Shown piece by piece: positions 59,228 to 64,000 of a stretch of DNA of 64,000 nucleotides (position 1 is its first letter; each line of letters opens with the position of its first letter). The translations under genes and the position numbers were made by a program. The DNA is from Lentimicrobiaceae bacterium (GTDB taxonomy: Bacteria; Bacteroidota; Bacteroidia; Bacteroidales; F082): NCBI GenBank assembly GCA_002708315.1, contig PANC01000029.1, forward strand, positions 22,596 through 86,595. The letters run 5' to 3'. The notes beneath the pieces were generated by a model that saw only the letters and a program-made list of their open reading frames with translations, had not been told where the DNA came from and searched no databases.

Positions 59228-60475
59228 TTACCCGTGATTATTTGAAAATAAAAATGCAGGGGATAAGATTATTATTCCAATGCTTATTGCAGTAACACCA
59301 ATACCAGGCCCATAAAGGTCTGCTAACCAGCCAATGGAAGGTGCTATAAAAGCTACAAATAATGATTTTGCTTGTGATGTTATTGATAATGATGTTGCCA
59401 TGGCCTTATCTTTTGATATATTGGCTATAATACCTATACCTATGGGCTTACGTAGATTTTCAATTATCATTATTGTGAAAAAACATAATATCGATAGTAT
59501 TAATGCATCACCTTGCACAAATATTCCAACCATAATTCCCATTAATAGTCCGAATATTAGAGTAAAATTCATGGGACGATAATGATTTTTAAACAATGAT
59601 TTGAATTTACCAGCATATCTGGAGGCAATAGATGTAATTAAAAACATTACAAAGTAGATAACTCCAACTATCACGGCTATTTTTTGATTATCGGTGTAAT
59701 TTGATAAAATAGGTATACTTATGGCTAGAATTGCAATGATAGGCTGGATGTAATCTTTTATCACTCGGCTATATCCAGTAAAAATAGAAAGGTTCTTAAG
59801 AGTAGTAAAGTATAAACGGGTTTTGAGGGTTTGCTGTATTGCCAAATATACTTCTATAAACTTTGAACGAACTTTATTAATGGATAAATAACTTACTTCA
59901 CCTTCTAGATATCTTGGATAGGATAGAACCAAGAGCATATCGATAATATAAGGTACAACCGATGCTAGAAATATGATTCTATAATCCAAATACCAAAAAA
60001 CCAGAGCCGCCGAGATTAAGGCAGAAAATGCAGATCCAGTTTGAGACCAAGAGCGAGTGTTACCATAATAATCTATTTTTTGATTACTCCAGTTATTTGA
60101 TTTCAAATATTGAAATATCATAGCCTTATGGACACCTGTTCTGAATGCATCTGCTATGGCTATAAGACACATTGCAAAGACAAAAACCACATAAGTGCTA
60201 GATAAGTAAAATATTAAGAAAGAAGCTATGTATATTAAAAATGATATGGCAAGAGTTTTTCGTCTACCAAAGGAATCTGATATTATTCCACTGGGAATTT
60301 CAAATACCATCAACACAATTTCACGAATTGAATACAAGATACCAATCTCAAGAAAATCAATCTCACTTTCTAAAAAAAATAATATCAAAAAAGCATCGAA
60401 AAACCTTAGGTTTTTCAAAAAACCATAGAAACAGAATTTGTAATACTGTAAGTCCTTTTTGTACTTGCTTTCCAC
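59228..60475 (-). CDS. MFS transporter
   Basis: Multi-TM; 'GILYSIREIVLMVFEIPSGIISDSFGRRKTLAISFLIY' MFS motif A region. GTG start. Confidence 0.9.
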   Translation of the reverse strand: MESKYKKDLQYYKFCFYGFLKNLRFFDAFLILFFLESEIDFLEIGILYSIREIVLMVFEIPSGIISDSFGRRKTLAISFLIYIASFLIFYLSSTYVVFVFAMCLIAIADAFRTGVHKAMIFQYLKSNNWSNQKIDYYGNTRSWSQTGSAFSALISAALVFWYLDYRIIFLASVVPYIIDMLLVLSYPRYLEGEVSYLSINKVRSKFIEVYLAIQQTLKTRLYFTTLKNLSIFTGYSRVIKDYIQPIIAILAISIPILSNYTDNQKIAVIVGVIYFVMFLITSIASRYAGKFKSLFKNHYRPMNFTLIFGLLMGIMVGIFVQGDALILSILCFFTIMIIENLRKPIGIGIIANISKDKAMATSLSITSQAKSLFVAFIAPSIGWLADLYGPGIGVTAISIGIIILSPAFLFSNNHG

Positions 60476-60575
60476 GTAGTTTTATTTCAAAAATAAAGTA
60501 ATTTATGTATTCTTGGTAGCATATCTTCCAGTTAATATTGTTTATTATATTTACAAACAAAAAATTAAATAACAT

Positions 60576-62285
60576 ATGCTAGAGAATTTTAAATATAAAA
60601 AGCAATCCATTAATGCTCTCATAGTATTAGTATCGGTAATAGTTTTGGTATTAATACTTCAAATTATCGCTGGAAATATCATATCTAATAAGTTAGAAAA
60701 GACCATTTTAATTGAAAATGAAAAGTATTATGAAGTAAAGCTAAATAGAGCAAGGGTAAATTTATTTAGCATGAGTGTTATTTTAAAAGGCCTAAAGGTT
60801 ATTCCTGACAGTTTACTTTTAGCGGACCTTGGAAAACCAGATATGCCTAGCATTGCTTTTGATATTGATATGAGGAAGCTTAGCCTAAAGGGAATTGGAA
60901 TTTTTAAATTATTACGTGATAAATATGTTGGTTTAGATAGCTTCATTATTGATGATACGAAGGTCAGTATATACATGGATGGAACTTCAGATAAAAATAA
61001 ATCGTCTAGTAAGAGTGGGGGTATCAATTTGGATAGTTTATCTCTAAAAGGTGTTTCCGGAGGTAATATTAATAATTTTCGTCTTGAAGATATTGTAATC
61101 AATGTAGTAGATACAAAAAATTGGGACACTATTTTTTCAGCAGGATATTTTGAAATGCTATTGCATGACATCACTCTAACAGAAAATAAGAACGACTCTT
61201 CACTTAAAGCTGATTGGGGCAATTTTAAAATAAAAATGACAAGTGAAAGAGCCATATTACCAGGAAATACTTATAATCTATCATTTGATGATTTAGAGTT
61301 TAGCACTGAAACACGAAAAATTACATTAACCGGATTAGGTATTAAGCCCAAATATAGTCTTTCTAAAATGGTTTCTTTTAGTAAATACAATCATGAAATA
61401 TACAATGTTAGCGTTGGCGATTTGGAAATAAATTCGGTTGATATTTATGATATAATAAGAGATTCAGGCATTTACCTTTCATCAATAAATATTGATAAAC
61501 TTAAGTTAGATATCTACAAAGATAAGCGGTTACCCTATGATACATCAAAAAGACCAAAGCTGCCTCAGCAACTTCTGAAGTCTTTGAAAATAGACCTTAA
61601 TATTGATAGCATAGATATTTCAAATAGTGAGTTGATATATTCCGAAAGACATGAACTTTCTGATAAACCCATGAGTGTAACTCTAGGAAGTTTAAACGTT
61701 AAGGTTAAAAATGTAACATCTGTTTTGGATAGTATAATAGATGGGGCTATGATGACCATAAACCTAAATGCTGAATTACAGAATCATCTATACATGGGAG
61801 TTGATATCTATTTCCCTATGAACAGTGTTTCGGATACTTTTTCGTTCTCCGGATACCTTAAAGGAGGAGACTTGGAGTTGTTTAGCCCAGTAATAAAACC
61901 AGTAATGGCGGTAAGTATTGAGAGTGGTACTTTAGATAAATTAACTTTTTCAGCTTCTGCAAACCCATATTGGTCAATTGGAAAGATGGATATGCAGTAT
62001 CATAATTTAAAGGGAAATGTTTTGAATCATGAAATGACTAGGTCAAAAAAATTATTGACCTGGGTTGCTAACACTGTAATAATTCAGAATAATCCAATCA
62101 AAAATAATCATGTGAGAATTGAACCCATGTATTTTGATAGAGTTATGTATAAAGGTTTAGGAAATTATCTATGGAAAACATTACAAAGTGGTATCACTGC
62201 AACCATAATTCCTACCATGAGATTAAAGGTAGAGCATGAAATAAAGGAGAGGGTTGGTTCATCAAAGAAACGAAAGAAAAATTAA
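60576..62285 (+). CDS. AsmA/DUF748-like single-TM periplasmic protein (tentative)
   Basis: N-terminal TM then long beta-rich periplasmic region with 'YYEVKLNRARVNLFSMSVILKGLKVIPDS', 'YMGVDIYFPMNSVSDTFSFSGYLKGGDL'. Confidence 0.6.
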   Translation: MLENFKYKKQSINALIVLVSVIVLVLILQIIAGNIISNKLEKTILIENEKYYEVKLNRARVNLFSMSVILKGLKVIPDSLLLADLGKPDMPSIAFDIDMRKLSLKGIGIFKLLRDKYVGLDSFIIDDTKVSIYMDGTSDKNKSSSKSGGINLDSLSLKGVSGGNINNFRLEDIVINVVDTKNWDTIFSAGYFEMLLHDITLTENKNDSSLKADWGNFKIKMTSERAILPGNTYNLSFDDLEFSTETRKITLTGLGIKPKYSLSKMVSFSKYNHEIYNVSVGDLEINSVDIYDIIRDSGIYLSSINIDKLKLDIYKDKRLPYDTSKRPKLPQQLLKSLKIDLNIDSIDISNSELIYSERHELSDKPMSVTLGSLNVKVKNVTSVLDSIIDGAMMTINLNAELQNHLYMGVDIYFPMNSVSDTFSFSGYLKGGDLELFSPVIKPVMAVSIESGTLDKLTFSASANPYWSIGKMDMQYHNLKGNVLNHEMTRSKKLLTWVANTVIIQNNPIKNNHVRIEPMYFDRVMYKGLGNYLWKTLQSGITATIIPTMRLKVEHEIKERVGSSKKRKKN

Positions 62286-62436
62286 AGGAATAAGGATACT
62301 TAAAATTTGTAATATCTTATTGTTCAAGATAGATTTTTAAATATGGGGTTGAACTAAGGCGCATTGTTCTTTTTACTGCAAATAATTACATTAACTTTCC
62401 TATTTTTGCCATCTTACACTTAATATGTAGCAAATT

Positions 62437-64000
62437 ATGGATATGCCCAGTAAATATAATCCGGTAAAAACTGAGGATAAGTGGTATGAGCATTGGATGA
62501 ATAAGAAATATTTTCATTCATTACCAGATGATAGGGAGCCCTACACAATAGTAATTCCACCACCAAACGTTACAGGTGTTTTGCACATGGGGCATATGCT
62601 GAATAATACCATACAGGATGTGTTAATAAGACGTGCTCGTATGCAAGGTAAAAATGCATGTTGGGTGCCAGGAACAGATCATGCCTCAATTGCAACTGAG
62701 GCAAAGGTTGTTAATAAACTTAAGCTTGATGGTATAAATAAGAAGGATCTATCTAGAGAGGAATTTTTGAACCATGCCTGGGAATGGACTGATAAACATG
62801 GAGGTATAATATTAGAACAACTCAAGAAACTGGGGGCATCATGTGATTGGGATCGTACGGCATTTACAATGAGTGAATCATTACATGATTCTGTAATTGA
62901 TGTCTTTATAGATATGTATAAAAAAGGGTTGGTGTACAGAGGTGTAAGGATGATAAACTGGGATCCACAAGCAAAAACCGCCGTCAGTGATGAGGAGGTA
63001 ATGCACAAGGAACTACAATCCAAACTATACTACCTAAAATATAAGATCGAAGGCCATGATGAATACCTAACAATTGCCACAACTCGTCCTGAAACGATAT
63101 TGGGTGATACTGCTGTATGTGTTCATCCTGATGATGATAGATTTACTAAGTTTCATGGTAAAAAAGTTGTTGTACCATTAGTAAATCGCACTATACCAAT
63201 AATCACAGATGAGTATGTTGATCGTGAATTTGGTACAGGCGCTCTTAAAATTACTCCTGCACACGATGTGAACGATTATGAAATTGGAATAAAACATAAA
63301 CTTTCATCTATTGATATTTTTAATGATGATGGAACAATGAGTGAATCTGCCGAGCTGTATATAGGAATGGACAGGTTTGAAGTGCGTGACCAAATAATTA
63401 TAGATCTTAAGAAAGCAGGGAACCTTGTAAAAGCTGAGGACTATACAAATAAAGTTGGCTTTTCAGAAAGAACGGATGTTATTATTGAACCAAAACTTAG
63501 CCAGCAGTGGTTCTTGAAAATGAGTGAGCTTGGAAAAGCCGCTCTTGATGTTGTTGAAAGTGGAGAAATAAATTTTCATCCCCCCATGTTTAAAAACATA
63601 TATAGGCATTGGATGGAAAATTTGCGTGATTGGAATATATCACGTCAATTATGGTGGGGGCAGAGAATACCTGTTTTTTATCTTCCGGATGGAAATTATG
63701 TTGTTGCAAAAACTCAAGAAGAAGCTCTGGATATTGCAAGAGAAGAGTTCGGTAATACCAATATTTCAATTGATCAGTTAAGGCAAGATGAAGACGTTTT
63801 TGATACTTGGTTTTCATCATGGTTATGGCCCATTTCAGTTTTTGATGGAATAAGAAATCCAGACAATGAAGAGGTTAATTATTATTATCCTACCAATGAT
63901 TTGGTAACAGCACCAGATATTATTTTTTTCTGGGTTGCAAGAATGATAATGGCAGGGCTAGAGTACCGAAAAGATATTCCATTTAAAAATGTTTATTTCA
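62437..64000 (+). CDS. valS: Valine--tRNA ligase, 5' partial (runs off window end)
   Basis: '[24 protein letters not shown]', '[55 protein letters not shown]', '[16 protein letters not shown]', '[15 protein letters not shown]', '[17 protein letters not shown]'. Confidence 0.99.
   Translation, partial: MDMPSKYNPVKTEDKWYEHWMNKKYFHSLPDDREPYTIVIPPPNVTGVLHMGHMLNNTIQDVLIRRARMQGKNACWVPGTDHASIATEAKVVNKLKLDGINKKDLSREEFLNHAWEWTDKHGGIILEQLKKLGASCDWDRTAFTMSESLHDSVIDVFIDMYKKGLVYRGVRMINWDPQAKTAVSDEEVMHKELQSKLYYLKYKIEGHDEYLTIATTRPETILGDTAVCVHPDDDRFTKFHGKKVVVPLVNRTIPIITDEYVDREFGTGALKITPAHDVNDYEIGIKHKLSSIDIFNDDGTMSESAELYIGMDRFEVRDQIIIDLKKAGNLVKAEDYTNKVGFSERTDVIIEPKLSQQWFLKMSELGKAALDVVESGEINFHPPMFKNIYRHWMENLRDWNISRQLWWGQRIPVFYLPDGNYVVAKTQEEALDIAREEFGNTNISIDQLRQDEDVFDTWFSSWLWPISVFDGIRNPDNEEVNYYYPTNDLVTAPDIIFFWVARMIMAGLEYRKDIPFKNVYF

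Noticed and set aside
62313-62337. TATCTT/AAGATA hairpin before valS
   Set aside because: Only a 6-bp AT-rich stem with a short T-run; too weak to call a terminator.

Overview
This 64 kb AT-rich window looks like a chromosomal segment from a Bacteroidota organism. Lineage evidence from the sequence: T9SS type A sorting C-termini, S46 dipeptidyl peptidase, TAnnTTTG promoter elements, a Bacteroidota-style RpoD, and a fused E1 alpha/beta dehydrogenase. It is densely packed with mostly housekeeping genes: lepA, secA, pyrH, frr, xth, yidC, pyrG, gap, rpoD/sigA, htrA/degP, dapF, mnmD, and a 5' partial valS. I saw no rRNA, tRNA, CRISPR array, IS element or prophage. No large unknown accessory system is evident. 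Points worth a second look: (1) a short GldN-like lipoprotein divergent from a T9SS-sorted beta-helix protein, which is translationally coupled (TAATG) to a D-threonine-aldolase-like enzyme; (2) a small cupin gene split by one in-frame TAA followed directly by a perfect 10-bp inverted repeat; (3) an FKBP prolyl isomerase with a Cys/Gly-rich tail built from 69-bp tandem repeats; (4) several genes whose TAnnTTTG promoter element lies 3-8 nt from the start codon, implying leaderless transcripts or mis-called starts; (5) an 18-bp near-palindrome overlapping the putative -33 element of frr; (6) a terminator/promoter overlap between sigA and gap. All family calls come from motif recognition in the translations; no database search was run.
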